From the NCBI GenBank assembly GCA_963977415.1, contig CAXBOS010000010.1, positions 80,372 through 144,371 of the forward strand: 64,000 bases of DNA. The letters are read 5' to 3'. Numbering within the stretch: the stretch's first letter is position 1; every line of letters begins with the position of its first letter. Shown here piece by piece: positions 35,049 through 43,348 of this stretch. The stretch is from Croceimicrobium sp963977415 (GTDB taxonomy: Bacteria; Bacteroidota; Bacteroidia; Flavobacteriales; Schleiferiaceae). The notes beneath the pieces were generated by a model, which worked only from the letters and a program-made list of their open reading frames with translations, had not been told where the DNA came from and searched no databases. Both the position numbers and the translations under genes were made by a program.

Positions 35049-36210
35049 ACTTATTTCTCAGGAAGCCTTAGAACGCCTCTGGAAGGAAAAGTTAATGCGA
35101 TTAGCCCCGCGTTTAAAATATCAAAAAGGGGATTTATTAGCGCTCCATTTTAAAGACGACTTAAATTTAGATTCGGTGGAAATACTGGATCTTTATTCTT
35201 CTTTTATGGATTTATTCGCCCTACAGCTCAAGGCAGATAAGCAAACTTATTTATACCAATATCAAACGGCAAAGGCGTGTATAGCCGCCATTTTAAAGCA
35301 CACAGTAAGGGCCGAGTACCTTCATTTTAAATCTTCTGGATCATCTGGAAAGCCAGAAGGGCATTTGCATAGCGTCAATACGCTTATTGCAGAACGCGAC
35401 TTTTGGTCGGAACTTTGGCAAGATAGCCAAGCGATATATTACTGTACTAATGGTATGCATATTTATGGCTTCATTATGGCCTTTTTAGTGCCGAGTAAAC
35501 TGAAGATTCCCACGCGGTATTTTTCTCCCTTAGACTGGATTACGGTCGTTCAAGATATGCCCGAAAATAGTTTAATCATTGCTTTTCCAGAAGCCCTTGA
35601 GCATATTCCCATCGGTCTAAAATTCCCCCAAAACTCGCGGTTGATTAGCTCTACAGCGCCCTTGCGCCCTGCTTTGCAAAATAGGATATTAGAGGACGGT
35701 TTAGAGCTTTATAAAGTTTATGGTAGTACCGAAACAGCGGGTATTGCCTATGCGAAAAATGAAAGCCCAGTCTATCAGCTTTTACCTTTTTGGTCTGCCG
35801 CCAAGATGACCATTACCAACCGCTTAAACGGTAAAGAAGAAAAGTTCCCCGACCATATTTATTGGCAGTCTGAGCGTAAATTTACCTTGGGAACAAGAGT
35901 AGATGAGGTAATTCAAATCGCGGGTCATAATGTTTCTTTTCCAGAGATTAGTCAGAAAATTCAAACTGCCTTCCCACAGCTTATCAAAGAAGTTTGGCTT
36001 AGAAAAATGAATTTAGAAGAAGGTCGTCGCCTGAAAGCGTGGTTGCAAATGGAGGATATCACTCGTCTCAAGGAAGAGAATAAGGCTGAAATCTATCAGT
36101 GGATTGAGGCTCATCTGCCTCCCGAGGCAAGGCCCAAACACCTTACTTTTAGTGCAAGCAAGGCTTTAAACCCTTTTGGGAAATTAACTGATTGGCCTAT
36201 CCATGATTGA
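35041..36210 (+). CDS. pcl: p-Coumarate:CoA ligase, PYP activation type
   Basis: The 389-residue AMP-forming enzyme is much shorter than plant 4-coumarate:CoA ligases and fits the short PYP-activation family. The P-loop is SSGSSGKPE (98-106), the A5 motif YGSTETAG (227-234), the hinge region TRVDEVIQIAGHNVS, and the catalytic Lys is K381 in NPFGKL. It would make p-coumaroyl-CoA (or another thioester), the donor for chromophore attachment to PYP. The N-terminal 65 residues contain DDLNLDSVEILDL, which looks like an acyl-carrier-protein motif around Ser45. The gene overlaps both neighbours by 8 bp. Confidence 0.9.
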   Translation: MAKLISQEALERLWKEKLMRLAPRLKYQKGDLLALHFKDDLNLDSVEILDLYSSFMDLFALQLKADKQTYLYQYQTAKACIAAILKHTVRAEYLHFKSSGSSGKPEGHLHSVNTLIAERDFWSELWQDSQAIYYCTNGMHIYGFIMAFLVPSKLKIPTRYFSPLDWITVVQDMPENSLIIAFPEALEHIPIGLKFPQNSRLISSTAPLRPALQNRILEDGLELYKVYGSTETAGIAYAKNESPVYQLLPFWSAAKMTITNRLNGKEEKFPDHIYWQSERKFTLGTRVDEVIQIAGHNVSFPEISQKIQTAFPQLIKEVWLRKMNLEEGRRLKAWLQMEDITRLKEENKAEIYQWIEAHLPPEARPKHLTFSASKALNPFGKLTDWPIHD

Positions 36211-37735
36211 ACTTACTATTACTAAACAAAGCTTTATAAAAAGTGAAACTCTTTACAATTTGGCAAAGGATAGCAAAAGCCAAATTGTGCTTGCGCAAGA
36301 TGCCCAAGAAAGGGTGCTAATGGCCCACACTTTATTGCAGACTAAAATTGCGGCAGGCGACTGGATTTACGGTTACAGCAGTGGTTTTGGTCCTTTAGCA
36401 CATGAAGCAGCGAGAACAGAAGATAATCCCCAACAGCAGAAAAACTTGCTGTATCACTTGGCGAGCGGTCAAGGCGAGGCACTTTCTGTAGAGGAGAGTC
36501 GCGCAGTTTTAGCGCTGCGTATCCGCCAGCTAGCCTTAGCTTACTCGGGCATAAGCTTAAATACTTTAGAGCAAATTATTAGCATTTTTAATGCGGGTTT
36601 TAGTGCTATAATCCCTTCTTTAGGATCCGTAGGTGCCAGCGGCGATTTAACCCCTTTGGCGCATCTCGCCCTGAGCTTGGCGGGAGAAGGCGAAGTTTAC
36701 GCTGATACTGCCATAGTTGAGTCTCATATTTGGTTTAAGCAGCAGGGATTGTCTCCCATACTTTGGCGTGAAAGAGAGGCTTTGGCCTTTGTAAATGGCA
36801 CAGCCTGTATGACGGCTTTAGCGGCGCTAAACTTAGTTCAAGCCAAAAAGGCTTTGGCAAGAAGCGAAAAACAAGTTTTTATTTATGCTGAAATCTTAGG
36901 TGCTTTTCGCGAAGCCTGGCATCCGCTTTTAGCTCACGCGAGGCCACATTCTGGGCAAAAGGAGCTGGCAGAAAAATTATACCATTGGTCGCTCGATAGT
37001 GATTATTTTATTGAAGAAGAGCAGTTTACAGGTTTGGATGAGTTTGCAGGGAAATGGCCGCAAGACCCTTATTCCATTCGTTGTGCTCCCCAATTATTGG
37101 GAGCGGTGCAAGATGATCTCAGATCGATTGAGGAAACAATAAATATTGAAATCAATAGCGCCAGTGATAATCCCACCATTTTCATAGAAGAGCAAAGAAT
37201 TATTCACGGTGGTAATTTTAATGGACAGCATCTTAGTTTCGCGTCCGATAAATTGAATGAAAAGCTAATTTACCTTGCCGTTTATAGTGAAAAGCGCATC
37301 AGTAAAATTTGTAATCCTAAATACAATTTGGGCTTAAGTGCTTTTTTGAAAAGCAAACCTGCGGGATTAAACTCAGGGTTTATGGGGGCACAGGTTACTG
37401 CCACGGCCTTATTAATCGAATTGAAATTATCAGGAAAATCGGTTAGTATCGAAAGCTTATCAACTAATGGCGACAATCAAGATATGGTGAGTTTGGGTAC
37501 TTTAAGCGCTTGGCGCGGAAAGGAAATGTTTAGCAAACTATTCAGCATTCTCGCCATTGAGGCCATGATTTTATGCGAAGCCATTGATCAAAGGCAAGCG
37601 TTTAAGCAAAGAAAGCTTTCTGCCATTAGTAGCGACTTTCAAAACGAAATAAGGCCCCACTTTCCGTCTCTTAAAAAAGACCGAGCCCTTGCTAAAGAAA
37701 TAAGTGCCTTAGCTCAGTTTTTTAATCATTACTAA
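36203..37735 (+). CDS. tal: Tyrosine ammonia-lyase
   Basis: The 510-residue aromatic amino-acid lyase has the self-forming MIO tripeptide Ala145-Ser146-Gly147 in SVGASGDLTPLAHL and the catalytic Tyr56 in IYGYSSGFGPLA. The substrate-selectivity pair is His85-Leu86 (YHLASG), as in Rhodobacter sphaeroides TAL (HHLASG) and unlike PAL (FL) or HAL (SH); that comparison is from known family studies. It converts L-tyrosine to p-coumarate, the precursor of the PYP chromophore. Further family blocks: VNGTACMTALAAL, HGGNFNGQH, FMGAQVTATALL. It overlaps pcl by 8 bp, with the transporter gene 12 bp downstream. Confidence 0.93.
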   Translation: MIELTITKQSFIKSETLYNLAKDSKSQIVLAQDAQERVLMAHTLLQTKIAAGDWIYGYSSGFGPLAHEAARTEDNPQQQKNLLYHLASGQGEALSVEESRAVLALRIRQLALAYSGISLNTLEQIISIFNAGFSAIIPSLGSVGASGDLTPLAHLALSLAGEGEVYADTAIVESHIWFKQQGLSPILWREREALAFVNGTACMTALAALNLVQAKKALARSEKQVFIYAEILGAFREAWHPLLAHARPHSGQKELAEKLYHWSLDSDYFIEEEQFTGLDEFAGKWPQDPYSIRCAPQLLGAVQDDLRSIEETINIEINSASDNPTIFIEEQRIIHGGNFNGQHLSFASDKLNEKLIYLAVYSEKRISKICNPKYNLGLSAFLKSKPAGLNSGFMGAQVTATALLIELKLSGKSVSIESLSTNGDNQDMVSLGTLSAWRGKEMFSKLFSILAIEAMILCEAIDQRQAFKQRKLSAISSDFQNEIRPHFPSLKKDRALAKEISALAQFFNHY

Positions 37736-37747
37736 CCTGCTAACGAA

Positions 37748-38638
37748 ATGCCCATAACTAAGTCATCCCGCGCTTTAATTAACCTGCATAGTAGTGCTTT
37801 ACTCTTTGGCATGGCAGGTTTATTCGCATCTTGGTTGACCTTAAACCCATTGTTGATTGTATTAGGTAGGGTGTTTTTTGCGAGTATCACTTTAGCGATC
37901 ATCTTAAAGCTTAAAAAGCAAGCTTTTCGCCTTAAAATTCGCAGCGATATGCCACGTTTTGTTGCCTTGGGTTTTCTACTCGCTTTTCATTGGACCACTT
38001 TTTTTCATTCCATCCAGTTGAGTACCTTGGCCATCGCTTTATTTAGCTTTTCCACCTTTCCGCTTTTTACTTTTTTACTCGAAGCCTTAATTCTTAAAGT
38101 TCCTTTGGGCTGGTCCAATTTTGTATTAGTATTAATCAGTCTTTGCGGACTGTATTTAGTGGTGCCTATTATCAGTTGGTCTGAATCTCCCAGTGAATTA
38201 GCGGGCCTTTTTTGGGGATTATCATCTGCCTTGAGCTTTGCCTTATTAGCAATAGCGAATCGTGCCTTAAGCGGACAGTATAGTGCTTGGCAGATTAGCT
38301 TTCATCAAGATCTTTGGGCCACAATGTTTTTGGTTTCAGTGCTTTTTTTCCTCGATTTCCCGTGGAGCCTAGAAAATATTGGTTTGCTAATTTTATTAGG
38401 CACCGTCTTCACGGCTCTGGCTCACGGCCTATACATTTCCAGCTTAAAAGAAATTAGTGCTACCACCGCGAGCTTGGTAATTGCCTTGGAGCCGGTTTAC
38501 GGAGTAATTGCCGCTTTGATTTTATTTAATGAAGTACCTAGCATTAGGACCATTAGCGGAGGATTATTAATTTTAGGCGCCAGTCTTTATGTAAGTATAA
38601 TGGGTAGACGACCATTAAAGATTAATTCAAAACTATGA
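37748..38638 (+). CDS. EamA/DMT-superfamily transporter at the end of the PYP cluster
   Basis: The 296-residue inner-membrane protein has ten helices in two EamA repeats, with ALLFGMAGLFASWL at the start, FSTFPLFTFLLEALILKVPL, and ASLVIALEPVYGVIAALILF near the end. The substrate is unknown. Position 12 bp after tal invites the idea of aromatic-metabolite export, but that rests on position alone. It overlaps the next gene by 4 bp. Confidence 0.88.
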   Translation: MPITKSSRALINLHSSALLFGMAGLFASWLTLNPLLIVLGRVFFASITLAIILKLKKQAFRLKIRSDMPRFVALGFLLAFHWTTFFHSIQLSTLAIALFSFSTFPLFTFLLEALILKVPLGWSNFVLVLISLCGLYLVVPIISWSESPSELAGLFWGLSSALSFALLAIANRALSGQYSAWQISFHQDLWATMFLVSVLFFLDFPWSLENIGLLILLGTVFTALAHGLYISSLKEISATTASLVIALEPVYGVIAALILFNEVPSIRTISGGLLILGASLYVSIMGRRPLKINSKL

Positions 38639-38976
38639 TTGCAGTAGCTCTCCTTTTCTTGACTTTGGGCGCCTTAATTAAATACGGCAAAATGTATTTC
38701 CTTATTTCGGGCTATAATACCATGAGTGCTGAAGAAAAGTCCAAGTACGATGTAAAGGGTATAGCCAATCTATTTTGGCAAGCCATGCTAGGGATGGCGA
38801 TCATTATAGCTTTAGGCGCATTACTAAAGTTTTTTTTCGGCGAAGAAAAGCTGGAACTGTACGCTATCATACTCGCTATAGTTCTCGGGGTACCTTATTT
38901 GTTAGTCATGTCCAATTCTAAAAGGTATAAGCTTCCGCAAGAAGGGCTATCAAATAAGAAGGATCCTGAAAATTAG
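38635..38976 (+). CDS. DUF3784-like membrane protein
   Basis: The 113-residue protein has three membrane helices: IAVALLFLTLGALIKYGKMYF, FWQAMLGMAIIIALGALLKFF and YAIILAIVLGVPYLLVM. GYNTMSAEEKSKYD is the DUF3784 signature. Function is unknown. It is translationally coupled to the preceding transporter gene and ends this transcriptional unit. Confidence 0.83.
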   Translation: MIAVALLFLTLGALIKYGKMYFLISGYNTMSAEEKSKYDVKGIANLFWQAMLGMAIIIALGALLKFFFGEEKLELYAIILAIVLGVPYLLVMSNSKRYKLPQEGLSNKKDPEN

Positions 38977-39218
38977 AAAGATTTGGTCTAATCATTTTCC
39001 CTTTCCTTTTAATTTGAGTTTAAGGTAAGTTTTGGCCTAAAAGATTTTTACTAATAATAGTGAAAATCTTATTATCGAGGTCATTTCCTGCTGCCCACCG
39101 CCGCATCACGATTGAATTCGGCCCATCATAGGTGGTGGGAAGCGCGCAAAATATTTGGTGAGTTAACTAATAATGCCCGAAGCTTTTCTGCGAAAATTTA
39201 TACCTATGTTTTCTTGCT

Positions 39219-39347
39219 GGACAAATGGGCGTTGGAGCCGAACTAGCTATTAGTACCGATAAATTACATCACCGCGGGCCTTTGGGTTTAAAACAATTGG
39301 TGACCAATAAATACTATGTGCTCGGTAATGGCCAAGTAAGAGTTTGA
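39219..39347 (+). pseudogene. Fragment of the C-terminus of gamma-glutamyl phosphate reductase (proA remnant)
   Basis: Translation from 39219 gives GQMGVGAELAISTD, KLHHRGPLGLKQL, VTNKYYVLGNGQVRV and a stop, matching the ProA C-terminal region around GLGAEIGISTDKLHARGPMGL and the closing VxGDGQIR. Only about 42 codons remain. The sequence upstream (38977-39218) does not continue the reading frame recognisably. A terminator follows at 39381, probably the old proA terminator. Confidence 0.8.
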
Positions 39348-39380
39348 AAACCTAAAGTAGAGTAGCATTCAGATTTATAG

Positions 39381-39410
39381 CTCCAAGTTGCAAAGCTTGG
39401 AGTTTTTTTT
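39381..39410 (+). terminator. Rho-independent terminator after the proA remnant
   Basis: CTCCAAG (39381-39387) pairs with CTTGGAG (39396-39402), followed by eight T. It also lies between convergent transcription units and would end read-through from the PYP cluster before the helicase gene. Confidence 0.8.
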
Positions 39411-39434
39411 GCTTGGAAAATGAAAGAATAAAAT

Positions 39435-40571
39435 CTAATTAAAGTCCAGCGTATCTGCGTCAATCATATCTACCCAGCGCTTCATTTTCTTCTGAATTAC
39501 CTTAAAGTGGTGCAGATCTTCTTCAGTCACAAAAGTTATGGCGTCACCAGGGTTTTCTGCCCGACCCGTTCTACCGATACGGTGAATAAAATCTTTAGGG
39601 GAGCGCGGCAATTCGTAATTAACCACATGTGGTAAAAAGGCAATGTCAATTCCGCGTGACAACAGATCTGTGGCAACAAGTACCCTTAAATTACCGGCAA
39701 TAAAATTAGCTAATGAGTCGCTACGGCTACCCTGACTTTTCTTGCTATGAATGGCTTTGGCCTTAATATTATGCTTCACCAATTTGTCCGCAACTAAATC
39801 GGCTTGGTATACCGAAGAAGTAAAAACCAAAACCTGCTGCCAGTTATTACTTTCAATAAGGTGACGTAGCAAAGGTCCTTTCTGTTCCGCTTTTAAATAA
39901 TAGCCTGTTTGTTTGATAAGCTCAATGCTATCTTTGGGCGCTTCCACCTGCAGGAGGGTGGGGTCCTTTAACAAAATACTTTCTACCGCTTGCACTTCAG
40001 GACTTAATGTGGCAGAAAATAATAGATTTTGACGCTTTTTAGGAAGCAAAACAAAAATCCGATCCATTTCCTTTTTAAAACCTAGGTTCAGCATTTTATC
40101 CGCTTCATCGAGCACCAAAGTGCTAAGATCCTCGAAGTGCATGGCATTGGAGTCTACAAGCTCCAGCAAACGACCTGGCGTGGCCACCAAAACATTCACA
40201 TGCTGCATGGCAATCATCTGCGGGTTAATAGAAACACCCCCATAAACCGCCATAGATTTTAAAGGAAAGGGTAAATTTTGCGCCAAAGCTCGAAATACTA
40301 CTTCCACCTGACTCGCTAATTCACGTGTGGGAACCAGCACTAAAACATTAATATGTCGATTCTTAGTTTTAGTTTTCCCTTGCAAATTCTGAATGATCGG
40401 TAGGGCATAGGCCGCCGTTTTCCCCGATCCAGTAGGCGCTAATCCCAATACATCTTTGCCTTCTAAAATAACAGGTATCGCCATCTCTTGTATGGGAGTG
40501 GGACTTTTATAATCCAGTTTTTTTATCGAATCTAATAAGTAAGGCGCTAAGCCTAAAGCTTCAAAGTGCAT
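39435..40571 (-). CDS. DEAD-box RNA helicase (RhlE-like)
   Basis: The 378-residue protein has the full helicase core and a short tail. Seen are the Q motif (YKSPTPIQ), motif I APTGSGKTAAYALP, Ia PTRELASQ, II LVLDEADKML, III LLFSATL, and motif VI HRIGRTGRAENPGDA. It unwinds short RNA duplexes in ribosome assembly or decay. It lacks the basic C-terminal extension found in DeaD/RhlE of many bacteria. The gene stands alone. Confidence 0.95.
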   Translation of the reverse strand: MHFEALGLAPYLLDSIKKLDYKSPTPIQEMAIPVILEGKDVLGLAPTGSGKTAAYALPIIQNLQGKTKTKNRHINVLVLVPTRELASQVEVVFRALAQNLPFPLKSMAVYGGVSINPQMIAMQHVNVLVATPGRLLELVDSNAMHFEDLSTLVLDEADKMLNLGFKKEMDRIFVLLPKKRQNLLFSATLSPEVQAVESILLKDPTLLQVEAPKDSIELIKQTGYYLKAEQKGPLLRHLIESNNWQQVLVFTSSVYQADLVADKLVKHNIKAKAIHSKKSQGSRSDSLANFIAGNLRVLVATDLLSRGIDIAFLPHVVNYELPRSPKDFIHRIGRTGRAENPGDAITFVTEEDLHHFKVIQKKMKRWVDMIDADTLDFN

Positions 40572-40874
40572 GATGAGTATTTGTTTCGCCTGCGAAGGTA
40601 GCTTTTAAGCGCAGTAGAATTAGTAAATGCGCTAATAGAAATCTCGCTTTTGGCTTAAGGATTATTCTTTTGGGCCTTCCCCTGCGGGTCGCGCTTTCCG
40701 TTGCAAGTCCTCGCTCGTACCTCGCTGTGGGCTTTTCACTGCAATCGCTAAGGCGGGGCTGAGGTATAGAAATAATACTAAGGGTTAATTGAAAATGTTT
40801 AGTTTTAAAGAATCAATATCGAACTTAATTGAATATGTCCATAAGTTGTAGGCAATTAGAATAAAAATCAAGAA
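40572..40874. repeat. Intergenic region with dispersed GGGCCTTCCCC repeat, copy 2
   Basis: The repeat occupies 40669-40758 and matches copy 3 at 52018-52107 nearly base for base: TTTGGGCCTTCCCC, GCGGGTCGCGCTTT, GCAAGTCCTCGCTCGTACCT, CGCTGTGGGCTTT, GCAATCGCTAAGGCGGGG. The remaining 115 bp before the hydrolase gene are AT-rich with no feature I can name. Confidence 0.85.
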
Positions 40875-41900
40875 ATGAAAAAAATAATAAAGATTTTCTC
40901 CTTTATGCTTTTGGCATTAATGAGCATATTGGCAATATACCTTTTTATTGACCCAGAACTTCCTAGCCAGACCAATGAGGTGATTGCTGAAATAACTAGC
41001 AAAAATACACCGGAATTAATAGAAGGGGACACAGGCTATATCAATTCAGGGGCAACGAAAATATGGTATGAATTAAAGAATAAATCAACAAATACAAGAG
41101 GTACCGTCTTGCTTATAAATGGATTTACTGAACCTTCAACATTTTGGAATCAGTATTTAATAAAAAACATAATTGACTCTGGATATCAAGTAATAAGGTT
41201 TGATAATAGAGATGTAGGTTTTTCCGACTGGACAGATGCTGAGAATCCAAATCATACTTACACAATGGAAGATATGGTCAATGATGCAATGGCAGTCCTT
41301 GATCAAAATGGCATTAGCAAAGCCCATCTTGTTGGATATTCAATGGGTGGATATATAGCACAAAGAATTGCAATTGAATATCCAAATAGAGTTTTATCTC
41401 TAACCTCCCTTTCTTCCACAGGAGATTTTGGGGATAATCATCCAGAATATAATTGGACTCCACCAGCAATTATTAAACTTGGAATCAGAAATGCTTTATT
41501 AGGAGATGACAAGTCTCTTTTAAAGTTATATTTCAAGATACTTTCTGGAATGAATGGGAATGATACTTATACCATGGAACTCAAACTTTTGGGAGAGCAA
41601 GTACTTTATGAACAGCAAAATAGGCGAGGGTTTAACAAAGATGCTGGGAGACACCAAGGTTTTGCAATTAAAAACGCTAAATCTAATTACTCTGAATTGG
41701 ATAAAATTAAAATAGCAACCCTAGTTGTACATGGCAAGAAAGATCCAATACTCAGTTTTGAACTTGCTAAAAAGTATAGTGAGAAAATTGAAAAATCAAA
41801 ACAAATATGGATTGATGAAGCTGGACACCTGCTTACTAATGACTATATAGAACAATTCCGCGAAGAATTTATTAAAATGCTAGCAGAGAGTCAACAATAA
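40875..41900 (+). CDS. Alpha/beta hydrolase, membrane-anchored or secreted
   Basis: The 341-residue protein has an N-terminal hydrophobic segment (IFSFMLLALMSILAIYLFI). The hydrolase fold begins with NSGATKIWYELKNK, the oxyanion strand is VLLINGFTEPSTFWN, and the nucleophile elbow is GYSMGGYIAQ. The acid probably lies in VVHGKKDPILS and the His in DEAGHLLTND. It resembles esterases and haloperoxidase-like hydrolases; the substrate is unknown. Base composition is more AT-rich than the housekeeping genes, and it starts an accessory stretch. Confidence 0.9.
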   Translation: MKKIIKIFSFMLLALMSILAIYLFIDPELPSQTNEVIAEITSKNTPELIEGDTGYINSGATKIWYELKNKSTNTRGTVLLINGFTEPSTFWNQYLIKNIIDSGYQVIRFDNRDVGFSDWTDAENPNHTYTMEDMVNDAMAVLDQNGISKAHLVGYSMGGYIAQRIAIEYPNRVLSLTSLSSTGDFGDNHPEYNWTPPAIIKLGIRNALLGDDKSLLKLYFKILSGMNGNDTYTMELKLLGEQVLYEQQNRRGFNKDAGRHQGFAIKNAKSNYSELDKIKIATLVVHGKKDPILSFELAKKYSEKIEKSKQIWIDEAGHLLTNDYIEQFREEFIKMLAESQQ

Positions 41901-42164
41901 AATAATTCTAGTAATAGCGGACTACAAAACCGTGTATAATTAATGGCTAATTATCGCCTACTTACGAAAACCCGAGAGGATTTCCTATTCGGTTTTTATT
42001 TGCTAAATTAAATGCGTAAACACGCCACTAATCTTGCACAAGACCGCCAGGGCGCTTAAGCAAAAATAGCTGATTGATTAAGTCAAAATGATGGCTCATT
42101 TAAGTCTGATAAGTGCGTCTACCTTAAGTTTGAAGAATAGCAGTTTTTAAGCGATATTTGAATT
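41901..42164. repeat. Bacteroidota intergenic repeat (CCGTGTATAATTAATGGC type)
   Basis: This 264-bp gap holds, from about 41929, CCGTGTATAATTAATGGC, TAATTATCGCCTACTTACGA, TTTTATTTGCTAAATTAAAT and GACCGCCAGGGCGC. I recognise this order of blocks from repeats dispersed in many Flavobacteriia intergenic regions. It sits between the hydrolase gene and a toxin-antitoxin pair. Confidence 0.5.
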
Positions 42165-42386
42165 ATGAATCTGAAGAACTACATCACCATAGACTCAAAC
42201 AGAAGATTTGGAAAACCAATTATCAAAGGAACAAGAATTTCAGTTTCTGATATTTTGAACTGGCTTGGCAATGACATGTCCAAAAAAGAGATCCTTCGCG
42301 ATTATCCAGAACTCTCAGAACAAATGATCAACGCTGCCCTATTCTATGCAGCGCATAGACAAAATCATTTAGGTTTTGCTTCATGA
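42165..42386 (+). CDS. DUF433 antitoxin-like protein
   Basis: The 73-residue protein is a typical DUF433 winged-helix-like unit: NYITIDSNRRFGKPIIKGTR, then ISVSDILNWLGNDMSKKEIL and YPELSEQMINAALFYAAH. DUF433 genes pair with DUF5615 PIN-like genes as type II toxin-antitoxin modules, and here the partner overlaps by 4 bp downstream. Autoregulation through the upstream region is likely but no operator was identified. Confidence 0.9.
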   Translation: MNLKNYITIDSNRRFGKPIIKGTRISVSDILNWLGNDMSKKEILRDYPELSEQMINAALFYAAHRQNHLGFAS

Positions 42387-42649
42387 AATTACTTTTCGAT
42401 CAGAACATATCTTTTAGAATCATAGGGAAGATTACTTCAGATTACCCAAACTCATCCCAGGCCCGAGAAGTAGGACTTGAAAATGCTTCGGATAAGGAGA
42501 TTTGGGAATACGCAAAAGCGAATGATTATGCTATCGTAACATTTGACTCTGATTTTTATGACTTTTCGCTGGTCTGGGGTGCACCCTCTAAGATCATCTT
42601 AATTAAAAGCTTTAACCAAACGACCAAGTTTATAGCAGATCTTTTATAA
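42383..42649 (+). CDS. DUF5615 PIN-like toxin candidate
   Basis: The 88-residue protein has the DUF5615 layout: KLLFDQNISFRIIGKI (first acidic residue of the PIN-like site), SQAREVGLENASDKEIWEYA, and AIVTFDSDFYDF with two further Asp. These acidic residues match a small PIN-type nuclease site. It overlaps the DUF433 gene by 4 bp. Whether this pair is active as a toxin is not shown by sequence. Confidence 0.88.
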   Translation: MKLLFDQNISFRIIGKITSDYPNSSQAREVGLENASDKEIWEYAKANDYAIVTFDSDFYDFSLVWGAPSKIILIKSFNQTTKFIADLL

Positions 42650-42733
42650 AGTTACAAAAAAGCATTTTTGATTTTGAAAAAGACCAATCAATTGGTTGTC
42701 TAGAAATTATTAAAAACGCGCCCTAGCCACAAA

Positions 42734-42842
42734 TAAACGCAAGGCGCTTACTCGCGTTTTCAAAGGACGATTTATATTGCAAATGACAAGAACGAATTTT
42801 AACAATTAGTAATAGATACCGCCCAGACGTTTATTCAAACCG
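42734..42842. repeat. 109-bp direct repeat, copy A (cassette-type element)
   Basis: Copy A begins TAAACGCAAGGCGCTTACTC and ends GACGTTTATTCAAACCG. It differs from copy B (43349-43457) at about seven positions by eye, with no length change. The ends are inversely related (TAAACG...AGGCG against CGCC...CGTTTA), so the element can fold on itself. It lies between the DUF5615 gene and the TonB-C-like gene. Confidence 0.88.
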
Positions 42843-42867
42843 GTGGCACTAATTAAAATCCCTGACT

Positions 42868-43335
42868 ATGAGAATCCCCCTCTACTTCAAGTTTTACATT
42901 ATTCTGCTAATCTTCATAACGACACCATCGACTTCAAAATGCCAGAACGACTCTGATGAAAGGAAGGTTGAAGTTAATCCTTACTCTGAAAAGCCCGCAG
43001 AATTTCCCGGAGGACAAAACGCATTAATCTGTTACATAGAAGATCAATTAGCTAAACAGTTACTTGAAATTTCAGATGAGGGCACTATCATATTAACCGC
43101 CACCCTCGACAAGAAAGGTAAGATGAAAAACATTCAATTCAACTTTGGAGACATTTCGAAAGTACCAGAAAGGATGAACCCAATCTCTAACAAAACTTTA
43201 GAAGATGAAGTAAGAAGAGTGTTTTTAGGTATGCCTGCATGGACACCCGAGATGCAAAATGACCGCCCAGTTCAAACAGATATTTCATGGCCAATCAAAT
43301 TTCCCTATGAACAGAAATGTGAAAAGAAAAACTAA
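42868..43335 (+). CDS. Secreted TonB C-terminal-domain-like protein
   Basis: The 155-residue protein has a signal-like N-terminus (YFKFYIILLIFITTPSTSKC). The rest resembles the C-terminal domain of Bacteroidota energy-transducer TonB proteins: KPAEFPGGQNALICYIE, ILTATLDKKGKMKNI, then VFLGMPAWTPEMQNDRPVQ and WPIKF. It has no proline-rich spacer or ExbD-type anchor, so it is not a normal TonB. It is AT-rich and lies between the two 109-bp repeats, like a single-gene cassette. Confidence 0.78.
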   Translation: MRIPLYFKFYIILLIFITTPSTSKCQNDSDERKVEVNPYSEKPAEFPGGQNALICYIEDQLAKQLLEISDEGTIILTATLDKKGKMKNIQFNFGDISKVPERMNPISNKTLEDEVRRVFLGMPAWTPEMQNDRPVQTDISWPIKFPYEQKCEKKN

Positions 43336-43348
43336 TGCCAACAACAAG

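Noticed and set aside
36203..37735. Assignment of the lyase to histidine degradation or to a flexirubin/aryl-polyene cluster
   Set aside because: No hut genes, ketosynthases, dehydratases or separate acyl carriers are nearby, the His-Leu pair indicates tyrosine, and pyp and pcl are in the same operon.
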